A DNA stretch of 18,116 nt from Zygnema cylindricum (taxonomy: Eukaryota > Streptophyta > Zygnematophyceae > Zygnematales > Zygnemataceae). Location of the stretch: positions 126,001 through 144,116 of the forward strand of contig JBBHKE010001986.1 of the NCBI GenBank assembly GCA_037447655.1, read 5' to 3'. Below are positions 1 through 6,617 of this stretch, piece by piece. How positions within the stretch are numbered: position 1 is the stretch's first letter; every line of letters starts with the position of its first letter. The position numbers and the translations under genes are program-made. The notes under the pieces are model-generated. The model worked only from the letters and a program-made list of their open reading frames with translations, was not told the origin of the DNA and did not search any database.

Positions 1-134
1 GTACATCGCCCATTGTACCTTCTTGTACTATATAGTGTTCCTATTGGACTAGGGTTTATTAGTAGGTAGTCGTGAGTAGGCAGACCGAGACTTAGTAATA
101 TTTAGGTACCTCTCTCTCTAAGAGAGCTTGTAAC

Positions 135-140
135 TATAAA
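135..140 (+). promoter_or_regulatory. TATA box of 5' LTR A
   Basis: TATAAA after a CT-rich stretch. The 3' LTR has TATAAAA at 5452-5458 in the same context. Transcription would start some 25-30 bp downstream, just before the leader hairpins. Confidence 0.65.
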
Positions 141-167
141 GGTCATCTTTGACCAGCCATAACTTAC

Positions 168-218
168 TGCTCAGGGGAGCAAATTCAGTGATTATTTTTG
201 CGTTTAACTCAGAGGAGT
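168..218 (+). other. Two leader hairpins (H1, H2) downstream of the LTR TATA box
   Basis: H1 is TGCTC-AGGG-GAGCA (168-181) and H2 is ACTC-AGAG-GAGT (207-218). Between them is a block, TTCAGTGATT then a T run, that is shared by every LTR in the window. The H1 stem sequence differs among LTR families while pairing is kept. A role in dimerisation, packaging or translation of element RNA is inference. Confidence 0.55.
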
Positions 219-344
219 CTTTTCCTCACAAGGATGAGAGGGGTCAAAATATTTGTGTGCCTTGGCGGCGCTTATTCAGCGGGAAAGTAGAAGGGGAAAA
301 TATTATCCTAGAAGCTTTACATAGGCTGCTCATTCTATGGGTCA

Positions 345-1013
345 ATGGAAACCACAGAATTTCAGGTTATGGGCCCACCCTCTAGGGTTCCCATATTTGA
401 TGGATCAGACTTTCTTTATTGGGAAATGATGATGGAGGGAGAACTATTTGAGAAGCATCTATGGGGCATAGTGTATGGACAAATTCGATGCCCACCTCCA
501 CCTGGGTTTGGAGGGACACGTTTTTCTGGCACCTCCGCCTCTACAGTTGGTAGAATAGCTGCCACCATCACCGAGGATAAAGATGAGGAAGGAGAGGAGA
601 TTGTCATGGAAGGAGAAAAGGGAGGAGTTGCAACTCAAGTGACACCATTGCCGAAGGCGATACCGGCAGCAGCACCACCAAAAACGGCGACAACGGCTCA
701 GACCGAAAGATCGGAGTATGAAAAGTGGAACTACAAAGACAAGGTTGCTAAGCTCTTAATTCTTAAAAGTGTAGCAAAGGGCATTGCCATTCCCCTTATG
801 CGTGTCAAATCTTCATCTCAGATTTGGATATCACTAGTTAACAAATATAAGAGTGGATCATTGCTGCAACAACAATTGGCCGAAAATAAGATTGCAGCTT
901 ATACTTATAAAGGAGGAAGTATGAATAATTATTGCAATGATTTAGGAGAATTATTTGGAGAGTTAGAGAGTGCAGGTAACTCATGGTCTGAGAGACAAAG
1001 AGTGAACACATAA
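345..1013 (+). CDS. gag N-terminal part, copia type (open to first stop)
   Basis: 222 residues. The first six codons lie in the LTR; residues 7-11 (QVMGP) are encoded by the primer-binding site. Next comes the copia gag signature, Phe-Asp-Gly near residue 18 followed by Tyr-Trp, then a Leu-Trp pair near residue 40, as in the gag of plant copia elements. A Pro/Ala/Thr-rich linker (about residues 50-125) separates it from a helical capsid-like part with a Tyr-Lys-Gly-Gly-Ser-Met motif that is also present in the B and E gags of this window. It ends at TAA 1011-1013; the homologous B-family gags read through here, so the stop is a mutation. Role: would form the virus-like particle. Confidence 0.85.
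   Translation: METTEFQVMGPPSRVPIFDGSDFLYWEMMMEGELFEKHLWGIVYGQIRCPPPPGFGGTRFSGTSASTVGRIAATITEDKDEEGEEIVMEGEKGGVATQVTPLPKAIPAAAPPKTATTAQTERSEYEKWNYKDKVAKLLILKSVAKGIAIPLMRVKSSSQIWISLVNKYKSGSLLQQQLAENKIAAYTYKGGSMNNYCNDLGELFGELESAGNSWSERQRVNT
365..379 (+). other. Primer-binding site, half tRNA-iMet type, element A
   Basis: GGTTATGGGCCCACC follows the LTR end with no gap. It is the exact complement, over 15 bases, of the anticodon stem-loop (about nt 26-40) of plant initiator tRNA-Met as I remember that tRNA, not of its 3' end. Drosophila copia is known to prime in this way from a 5' half of initiator tRNA. Animal-type initiator tRNA would match only the first 13 bases. The site is translated as part of gag. 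Confidence 0.85.
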
Positions 1014-1163
1014 ATGATGAAACTACCTGAAGAGTACGAGAATATCATTAACCGATTGCATGACATGGGAGATAGCAATTGGAATTGGGATGACACAGTG
1101 GGAATGATTTTAGTGAAAGAAAGCACCATAGAGCTTAGGAGAGGGAGTCTAAGTGTTTAAGCA

Positions 1164-3209
1164 TTGTCTACAGGAGCTGATTGGCGGAAGCGTGATGAGG
1201 AGAGAGGGAAAGATCCTTATCGAAACTTTGGTGGAAGAGGACAAGGAGGTGGCAGATTTGATAGACAGGGGAGAGGAACTTCTCGAGGAGGATTATGTCA
1301 CTTCTGCAAGAAACCGGGACACTATATGGCAGATTGTGTCAAACTTTCAGATCTTCGACTGAAAGATGGTCAAGGAACCTCAAGGGATGGAGGAAAGAAA
1401 AAGGCTTTCTTCACTCAAGTTCATGATGAGGAAGTGGAAGGAAAAACTGAACCAGAAGAGGAGCTTGAGGAGCTTCTTCTTAATCCGAAAAACACTGAAA
1501 AGCATGTTGACATTCCACGGAGACAAAAGTGTTCTTTCGGAGGAAAGAGGGATCCACCAGAGGATGGGTGGATCATAGACTTAGGGGTTTCAATGCATAT
1601 GTGCAAAGATAAGCGGTGGTTCACTAAGCTGAGAAAGATCCCAACAGTTGAGATAGAGTACAGAAATGGTAGAGTAGAAACCACAAGTCTTGTTGGAACT
1701 ATTGACTTGAAGGTTCTAGTTGATGGAAAGGCCTCAATTGTAACACTCTCAGACGTTCTTTACATTCCAAAGCTTAGCAAGAACATAGTCTCAACAGCTG
1801 TCCTAGATGAAAAGGAGTTTGAAACAGGAACTAGGAAAGGAATCTTCACAGCAAGCTTTGATAATGAGGTTTATTTCATAGCTGAGAAGTGCAGTCAAGG
1901 AATGTTCAAAATTGTTCTTTGCAATGAAAAGAGTGTTCTCTACTCGTGTGCAAGTGAGATGATGCTTTGGCATAAAAGGTTGGGGCATGTGCATCTAGGT
2001 AGATTAAAGAAAATGAAGAAAAAGGGAATAGTGGAGGGTATTACTTTTGAGGATGATGAGACCTTTGATGATTGTAGTGGATGTGCCCAAGGGAAGATTC
2101 ATAGACTTTCGTTTCCAAAGGCAACCACATTTAGGAGAGAGAAAGTATTAGATCTAGTTCACACTGATGTTTGGGGACCTGCTAGGTATGCTTCACATGG
2201 CGGGAAGAGATGGATGTTAACCATCACAGATGATTGGTCTAGATACACGAAGGTATACTTTCTCAGACATAAGTCAGAGGTATTAAGATGTTTCAAAGAG
2301 TATAAAGTATGGAGTGAAAAACTACACGAAACCTCAATAAAAGAGATAAGAAGTGATAATGGGAAAGAATACACCTCAAGGGAATTTGAAGAATATCTTA
2401 AAGAAAAAGGAATTCATCATGAGAAAATTGTTCCCTATAATCCGGAACAAAATGGAGTAGGAGAAAGAGTGAATAGAAATTTAGGAGATATGTCCAGAAG
2501 TATGTTAACTGATAAGAGGATAGGGTTGCAGTTTTGGGCGGAGTCTATGAACTATGCTAATTTCATCAAAAATAGAGTCCTAACTTCAGCAAATAAAGAG
2601 GAAACTCCGTATGAGAGGTGGACAGGAAGAAAGCCTGATTTGTCTAGTTTAAAAGTGTTCAAAAATCAAGTCTACAGTTTGGATTCCGATAAGACTAAAT
2701 GGAAGTTAAAGGGGAGAGGGAAGCCAGGATATCTTGTAGGATATGATGAGAGCACAAAAGGATACCGAGTGTATGACTTGAAAAAGAGAGATATAATTCT
2801 GGTAAAACACATAGTGGTGATGAATGAAGAGAATTCCATTGATCCATTCAAATATAATAGGGAAGTCAAAATCAGATTTGAAACGGATCAGTTTTCTGAC
2901 TTTGACTTTGAAAATGAAGAGAAGGAAGAGGGAGAAAAAGAAAAATCTGCAGATCTACCAAAGGAGAAGGAGGAAAGGACAACACCCGAGGCAACGCCAC
3001 AATACGAAGTGGAAACCGATGAGGAACTTGATGAGACACCGGAATTGGAAGATAGGGGAGCTGAAAATCTCCCAAAACGAAACCCAAGGATGCCTTCCAT
3101 ACCGGCGTCCGATTTTGAAGGGGGAAGAAGAAGTAGTAAACGACTTCAAGAAAGACAAGTAAATAACCAACTCACAAAGATGTCTCACCCAGATGAACCT
3201 CAAACATAG
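1164..3209 (+). CDS. Zinc knuckle, protease and integrase segment of gag-pol A
   Basis: In frame with the upstream gag and separated from it by TAA 1158-1160. A basic DWRKRD segment leads into a Gly/Arg-rich stretch and an intact CX2CX4HX4C knuckle (1296-1337), the RNA-binding nucleocapsid part. The protease site at 1578-1586 reads D-L-G instead of D-S/T-G, so activity is doubtful. Integrase has the zinc-binding His-His-Cys-Cys (H 1971 and 1986, C 2073 and 2082) and a complete D,D-35-E set (D 2166, D 2355, E 2463), then the GKP..VGY-type C-terminal region. A highly charged Glu/Lys-rich linker (about 2900-3060) joins integrase to RT. The frame closes at TAG 3207-3209, an internal nonsense mutation rather than a natural end. 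Confidence 0.85.
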   Translation: MSTGADWRKRDEERGKDPYRNFGGRGQGGGRFDRQGRGTSRGGLCHFCKKPGHYMADCVKLSDLRLKDGQGTSRDGGKKKAFFTQVHDEEVEGKTEPEEELEELLLNPKNTEKHVDIPRRQKCSFGGKRDPPEDGWIIDLGVSMHMCKDKRWFTKLRKIPTVEIEYRNGRVETTSLVGTIDLKVLVDGKASIVTLSDVLYIPKLSKNIVSTAVLDEKEFETGTRKGIFTASFDNEVYFIAEKCSQGMFKIVLCNEKSVLYSCASEMMLWHKRLGHVHLGRLKKMKKKGIVEGITFEDDETFDDCSGCAQGKIHRLSFPKATTFRREKVLDLVHTDVWGPARYASHGGKRWMLTITDDWSRYTKVYFLRHKSEVLRCFKEYKVWSEKLHETSIKEIRSDNGKEYTSREFEEYLKEKGIHHEKIVPYNPEQNGVGERVNRNLGDMSRSMLTDKRIGLQFWAESMNYANFIKNRVLTSANKEETPYERWTGRKPDLSSLKVFKNQVYSLDSDKTKWKLKGRGKPGYLVGYDESTKGYRVYDLKKRDIILVKHIVVMNEENSIDPFKYNREVKIRFETDQFSDFDFENEEKEEGEKEKSADLPKEKEERTTPEATPQYEVETDEELDETPELEDRGAENLPKRNPRMPSIPASDFEGGRRSSKRLQERQVNNQLTKMSHPDEPQT

Positions 3210-3512
3210 TTAGAGGCCATAAACACTCCAGAAAGTAGCTGGTGGATCACAGCTATAAATGAAGAAATGGCCTCTATCATGGAAGCCAATACATGGAAGT
3301 TGGTCGATTGTCCACCGGACCGAAAACCGATCGGATCTAAGTGGGTGTTTAAACTTAAATTAAACCCGGATAATACCATTGAGAGGTACAAAGCTAGGTT
3401 AGTTGCAAAAGGTTATACTTAGAAAGAGGGGATAGACTACGAAGAAACCTTTGCACCTGTAATCAGATTTCCTTCTGTTAGAATCCTTTTAAGTATAGCC
3501 GCAGCGGAGGAT

Positions 3513-4781
3513 ATGGAAATCCACCAGATGGATATTAAAACGGCCTTTTTGCACGGAGAGTTGGAAGAAGAAATTTACATGAGGCAACCGGAAGGATTCG
3601 TGGAAAGTGGGGAAGAAAACAAAGTTTGCAAACTGATAAAATCACTCTATGGGCTTAAGCAAGCCCCGCGACAGTGGAATATAAAGCTCGACGAATTTCT
3701 GACCGGTTTGGGGTATATCAGAATTAGTTCAGAGCACTCTATGTATTTATTTGTGGATGAGAATGGAGTGATATTTATTGCTATTTATGTGGATGATTTG
3801 TTGGTCTTAAGCAAGTCCTTAGATAAAATTAACAAACTAAAACGGGATCTTAGAAGCAGTTTTGATATGAAAGATCTTGGCGAAGCAAAGTACATTTTGG
3901 GAATTCAGATGGAGAGAGATAGAGGGAATAGAATTATAAGACTCACTCAAAAAGAAGCAATCGGTAATATGCTAGAAAAATTTCAAATGGAGAAAGCAAA
4001 CGGATGTACTACTCCCATGGATTTGAAGAAAGTGAGTGAGGGGAGTGAAGAGGGAGGAATATTGATCATTAATGATGAGATGGATGAGATAGAAAGAAAA
4101 TTTATGGAAAATATCCCTTATCGGCAGATTGTAGGCAGTTTAATTTATTTTATGAACTGTACCCGTCCGGATATAGCTGCAGCTGTAGGTGTCCTTAGTA
4201 GAAATCTAAATGAACCAAGAAAGAGAGATTGGGAGGCTACCAAAAGGGTGATGAGGTATCTGGTGGGGACAAGGGAATTATGGTTGCATTTGGGAGGGGA
4301 GCACACTGACATCACCACTTGGAGTGATGCCAGTTATGGAGATGTGCCTTTAAGGAGGTGTACGACTGGATATGTGTTGCAAATTGGATCCGGTGCATGT
4401 TGTTGGAGTAGCAAGCAACAAAAAGTAGTTGCTCAGTCCACTATGGGGGCTGAATACATGGCTTCCTGTGCTGCCACCAAAGAATTAATGTGGGTTAAAT
4501 CTCTTCTTGAAGAACTTGGGTTCATGAAGTCTGGAACTCAATTTTTTTTTTGTGATAATCAAGCTGCTATCTCTATTGCAGCTAATCCAAAACATCACTT
4601 CAAAGCAAAGCATATGGATATTAGACTAAGCTTTGTCAGAGAGAAGGTAGAAAATAAAATTATTATACAAGTTCATAAAACTGATAGAGAAATGATTGCA
4701 GACATGATGACAAAAGCAGTGCCTTCCCCTAAGTTGATTTATTGCAAAGAAAACTGTGGATTAAAATTGAAAAGTGACTAG
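3513..4781 (+). CDS. Reverse transcriptase and RNase H segment of gag-pol A
   Basis: The RT frame really begins upstream, just after TAG 3207-3209, with the copia RT start (KWVFKLK near 3340) and is cut again by TAG 3420-3422; the first ATG after that is 3513. Visible RT motifs: DIKTAFLHG, LYGLKQAPRQW, and the catalytic YVDD box at 3786-3797. RNase H has its acidic residues at D 4326, E 4452 and D 4554, with the copia TTGY and CDNQAA motifs. The protein ends 13 bp before the 3' LTR. Reverse transcription of element RNA in the particle would be its task. No frameshift in 422 codons; a T10 run at 4541-4550 is intact. Confidence 0.9.
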   Translation: MEIHQMDIKTAFLHGELEEEIYMRQPEGFVESGEENKVCKLIKSLYGLKQAPRQWNIKLDEFLTGLGYIRISSEHSMYLFVDENGVIFIAIYVDDLLVLSKSLDKINKLKRDLRSSFDMKDLGEAKYILGIQMERDRGNRIIRLTQKEAIGNMLEKFQMEKANGCTTPMDLKKVSEGSEEGGILIINDEMDEIERKFMENIPYRQIVGSLIYFMNCTRPDIAAAVGVLSRNLNEPRKRDWEATKRVMRYLVGTRELWLHLGGEHTDITTWSDASYGDVPLRRCTTGYVLQIGSGACCWSSKQQKVVAQSTMGAEYMASCAATKELMWVKSLLEELGFMKSGTQFFFCDNQAAISIAANPKHHFKAKHMDIRLSFVREKVENKIIIQVHKTDREMIADMMTKAVPSPKLIYCKENCGLKLKSD

Positions 4782-4794
4782 GAATTAAGGGGAG
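4782..4794 (+). other. Polypurine tract, element A
   Basis: GAATTAAGGGGAG lies between the pol stop (4779-4781) and the TGTTGA start of the 3' LTR, the expected place for plus-strand priming. Family B has GAAAATAAGGGGAG (C) or GAAAATAACGGGAG (D) at the same place. Confidence 0.85.
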
Positions 4795-4930
4795 TGTTGA
4801 AAAGAGGTAATTAATAGTTCACTTCCCTATTTTAGTTTTGCTTTAAAGAAAGAGAGTGAGGATGAAAGGCGCGCCATGGCGGCCGCCATATTTAGAAAGT
4901 GGCAGTTTTTGCAGTAAAGTGTAATTTACT

Positions 4931-5012
4931 AAAATGATACCTAAGTCTAGATTTGAACCTGTGACCTCTAGATTCTATTTAGTCTAACGCCTTAACCATT
5001 AAGGCGTTACGA
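4931..5012 (-). ncRNA. Antisense tRNA-like Pol III unit in 3' LTR A
   Basis: Read on the minus strand: an A-box-like segment ending TAATGGTTAAGGCGTTAGAC (about 5001-4982), as in the D-arm region of tRNA-Leu/Ser, then a B-box GGTTCAAATC (4959-4950), then TTTT (4934-4931). No acceptor stem can be formed and the T-stem is poor, so this is not a working tRNA gene. The A-box also forms a perfect 10-bp inverted repeat with a 3-base loop (4986-5008). Transcription by Pol III is inferred from the motifs only. Confidence 0.5.
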
Positions 5013-5451
5013 AACGATACGCGTGACGGGTTTCATAAATATATAAACATTAACGCAACAGCTAATTAACAGCAGACTAACCAAAAGGAGCAATTTCTGC
5101 ATGTAAGCGAATCTGAACCGTGTAAAATATGTTTTGATCGGACGGCCGGCATTATAGCCGCCACGCGAAGTGAGATTTTTGGCGGCATACGGAGATAGCG
5201 TCACGCGGTGCCACGTGGCGCCACATTATTTGATACTGGAAAAGATGGGAGGAGGAACCATGGCTTCCGAAACAGGTGTCACCTTGTAGACCTTGTCGTA
5301 CAATGGTCGTACAATAAGTACATCGCCCATTGTACCTTCTTGTACGATAAAGTGTTCCTATTAGACTAGGGTTTAGTAGTAGGTAGTCGTGAGTAGGCAG
5401 ACCGAGACTTAGTAATATTTAGGTCCCTCTCTCTCTGAGAGAGCTTGTAAC

Positions 5452-5458
5452 TATAAAA
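5452..5458 (+). promoter_or_regulatory. TATA box of 3' LTR A
   Basis: TATAAAA at the same place as in the 5' LTR copy; the hairpin block follows about 35 bp downstream. Confidence 0.65.
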
Positions 5459-5816
5459 GTCATCTTTGACCAGCCATAACTTACTGCTCAGGGGAGCAAA
5501 TTTAGTGATTCTTTTTGCGTTTCACTCAGGGGAGTCTTGTCCTCACAAGGGTAAGAGTGGTCAGAATATTTGTGTGCCTGAGAGGCGCTTATTCAGCAGG
5601 AAAGTAGAAGGGGCAAATATTATCCTAGAGGCTTTACATAGGCTGCTCATTTTGTGAGTCAATGAAAACCACAGAATTTCACAAACAGCGTATCTTAACC
5701 TCCTCTCTCTAGCCCCAATACTTATTGTAGTCACTGAAGTATAGAGAGGGTGATTAAGCCATGGCTACAGTAGTTCTGCAGGTAGGACTAAAGAGTGACA
5801 AATATCACTCTCAAAC

Positions 5817-5888
5817 AAAAGGTTGAGTCTGGCAGGACTCGAACCTCCGAATGGTAGAGTACGGCATAGCTAGTAACTTTAACTAGTC
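5817..5888 (-). ncRNA. Antisense tRNA-like Pol III unit in LTR-X
   Basis: Minus strand: degenerate A-box-like GACTAGTTAAAGTTACTAGC (5888-5869), then a consensus-perfect B-box GGTTCGAGTCC (5845-5835) with four of five T-stem pairs possible, then TTTT (5820-5817). Same position and orientation relative to the LTR as in family A, but a different tRNA-like sequence. Confidence 0.5.
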
Positions 5889-6395
5889 TGTCATGAAGTT
5901 CGTTAAAATACACGGGGTGTGATACGTATTTAAACTGATACATGATCCTTAAATCGATTAGCTGAAATGTGAATAAAGGAACATAGAACTAGTTAAAGTA
6001 TTTCAGTGCGGACGTCATTTCGCACGAAACAAATGAATCGGACATTTGTTTCGACGGTTGACATTTAATGTCAGATTTAATCCGACGGCGCATATCACTG
6101 CCGAGATCGCGGAATGGTCACTTTGACGTTTATGGAAGTGGCATGACCTGGCACCAAGTGGAGAGATGATATTTGGTCGCGGGAATTTTGGGGTACATAC
6201 GAACAAGTGGAAAAGTGACACGCGTCTGCTCAATGCCTTTGTCACACTGCCCGTACAGAAAGGACATCGGCAATAATACATTTCTATACTTTACAGTCAT
6301 GTGATTGGTCCGTACTTCAGTAAATAGGAGTTGTGAGAGGGATTAAGGACTTAGGAAAATCTGGTAGATAGCCTTCTCTCTCCAAGAGTGCTTTG

Positions 6396-6402
6396 TATAA
6401 AA
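6396..6402 (+). promoter_or_regulatory. TATA box of LTR-X
   Basis: TATAAAA after a CT-rich stretch, in the same context as the other LTRs here. Confidence 0.6.
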
Positions 6403-6431
6403 TTGGCATTTTTGCCGGCTCATAACTTATC

Positions 6432-6483
6432 GGCTGGTTGGCCAATTTCAGTGATTCTTTTTGCTATGGACTCAAAAAAGTCC
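6432..6483 (+). other. Leader hairpins of LTR-X
   Basis: H1 is GGCT-GGTT-GGCC (6432-6443, four pairs including one G-T) and H2 is GGACT-CAAAAA-AGTCC (6468-6483). The conserved TTCAGTGATTCTTTTTGC block lies between them. The H1 stem differs from that of family A while pairing is kept. Confidence 0.5.
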
Positions 6484-6617
6484 AAGCGGCATAGGGTTGT
6501 TGTCAAAATATCAGTTTGCCATCTTGGGTAGCACTGATTGTGGCTTGAAGTGGGTTAGTTAAACACTATGTAGAGGTTTCCTATATTCAGTTGTCTAATG
6601 AAGGACACAAAATTGCA

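Larger units (their letters stand above)
1..364 (+). repeat. 5' LTR of element A, 3' part only (R/U5 region)
   Basis: Matches 5318-5681 base for base in length. It holds GTAC boxes, a CT/GA-rich stretch (about 110-127), a TATA box (135-140), two leader hairpins (168-181 and 207-218), and ends in TTTCA directly before the primer-binding site. The last 20 nt begin with the ATG that opens the gag frame. The U3 portion is outside the window. Confidence 0.93.
345..4781 (+). pseudogene. gag-pol: gag-pol polyprotein frame of element A, four in-frame stops
   Basis: One continuous reading frame of 1479 codons runs from ATG 345 to TAG 4779-4781 with no frameshift, broken only by TAA 1011-1013, TAA 1158-1160, TAG 3207-3209 and TAG 3420-3422. 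Domain order: gag, CCHC zinc knuckle (1296-1337), aspartic protease (near 1578), integrase (1968 to about 2800), RT (about 3210-4000, YVDD 3786-3797), RNase H (about 4320-4560). The start is inside the LTR, 20 nt before its end; the same ATG is found at the same distance in related LTRs. TAG 3420 falls where copia RTs usually have glutamine, consistent with CAG to TAG. The protease Asp-Ser-Gly reads Asp-Leu-Gly. Integrase and RT catalytic residues are intact, so the copy decayed by point mutation only. Confidence 0.92.
1..5681 (+). mobile_element. Element A: nearly complete Ty1/copia LTR retrotransposon (5' end off the window)
   Basis: In order: partial 5' LTR (1-364), primer-binding site (365-379), one gag-pol frame with domains in copia order gag, zinc knuckle, protease, integrase, RT, RNase H (345-4781), polypurine tract (4782-4794) and complete 3' LTR (4795-5681). 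Integrase before RT places it in Ty1/copia (Pseudoviridae-type). The 364 bases visible in both LTRs align without gaps and differ at about 26 positions by eye (about 7%), so the insertion is not recent. Four in-frame stops and a damaged protease motif show it is dead as a coding unit. The right flank (5682 on) is LTR-X sequence about 60 bp from that LTR's start, so A inserted into LTR-X; the right target-duplication copy would be CAAAC (5682-5686), its partner lies outside the window. Confidence 0.95.
4795..5681 (+). repeat. 3' LTR of element A (887 bp, complete)
   Basis: Begins TGTTGA after the polypurine tract and ends ...TTTCA, so it is bounded by TG...CA. Order inside: AT-rich start; GCCATGGC block (about 4870-4886); antisense tRNA-like unit (4931-5012); GGACGGCCGG motif (about 5139); G-box palindrome GCCACGTGGC (near 5210-5222); five GTAC cores in 48 bp (5298-5345); CT/GA stretch; TATA (5452-5458); two hairpins; ATG 5662-5664 and LTR end. 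The same order is seen in the other LTR families of the window. A solo copy of this family sits at 11487-12388. Confidence 0.93.
5682..6617 (+). repeat. LTR-X, related copia LTR (first ~60 bp off the window)
   Basis: From 5683 it aligns with the + LTR at 8331 onwards (CT-rich block, CACTGAA, GCCATGGCTAC near 5760), then antisense tRNA-like unit (5817-5888), a GACGGCG/GCCGAGATCGCG block near 6085-6110, GTAC boxes, a CCAAT box in inverse sense (GATTGG near 6304), TATA (6396-6402), leader hairpins, and ATG 6598-6600 exactly 20 nt before the terminal CA at 6617. It lies in family B internal sequence, which resumes at 6618 as ATAATTTTTAAC, so ATAAT would be the right target-duplication copy. It is either a solo LTR or the 3' LTR of an element whose body lies to the left; A is inserted into it. 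Confidence 0.85.

Noticed and set aside
416-607. Reverse-strand open frames over gag-pol (also 1421-1684, 2159-2374, 2872-3203)
   Set aside because: Short, low-complexity frames opposite coding sequence with clear domain content on the other strand; no recognisable motifs.
4868-4886. Run of rare-cutter restriction sites (AscI-, NcoI- and NotI-like) that looks like a cloning linker
   Set aside because: The solo LTR A at about 12293-12316 has nearly the same block on the other strand, and the related LTRs keep the central GCCATGGC; it is natural LTR sequence, not vector.
4986-5008. Perfect 10-bp inverted repeat as the terminal repeats of a small DNA transposon
   Set aside because: The arms are separated by only 3 bases and lie within the A-box-like segment of the LTR in both family A copies; there is no element between them.
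4931-5012. Functional tRNA gene
   Set aside because: A- and B-box-like parts are present but no acceptor stem pairs and the T-stem is poor; the same holds for the other LTR copies. Called tRNA-like only.
5682-5686. CAAAC as proven target duplication of element A
   Set aside because: The partner copy would lie left of the window, so it cannot be tested.
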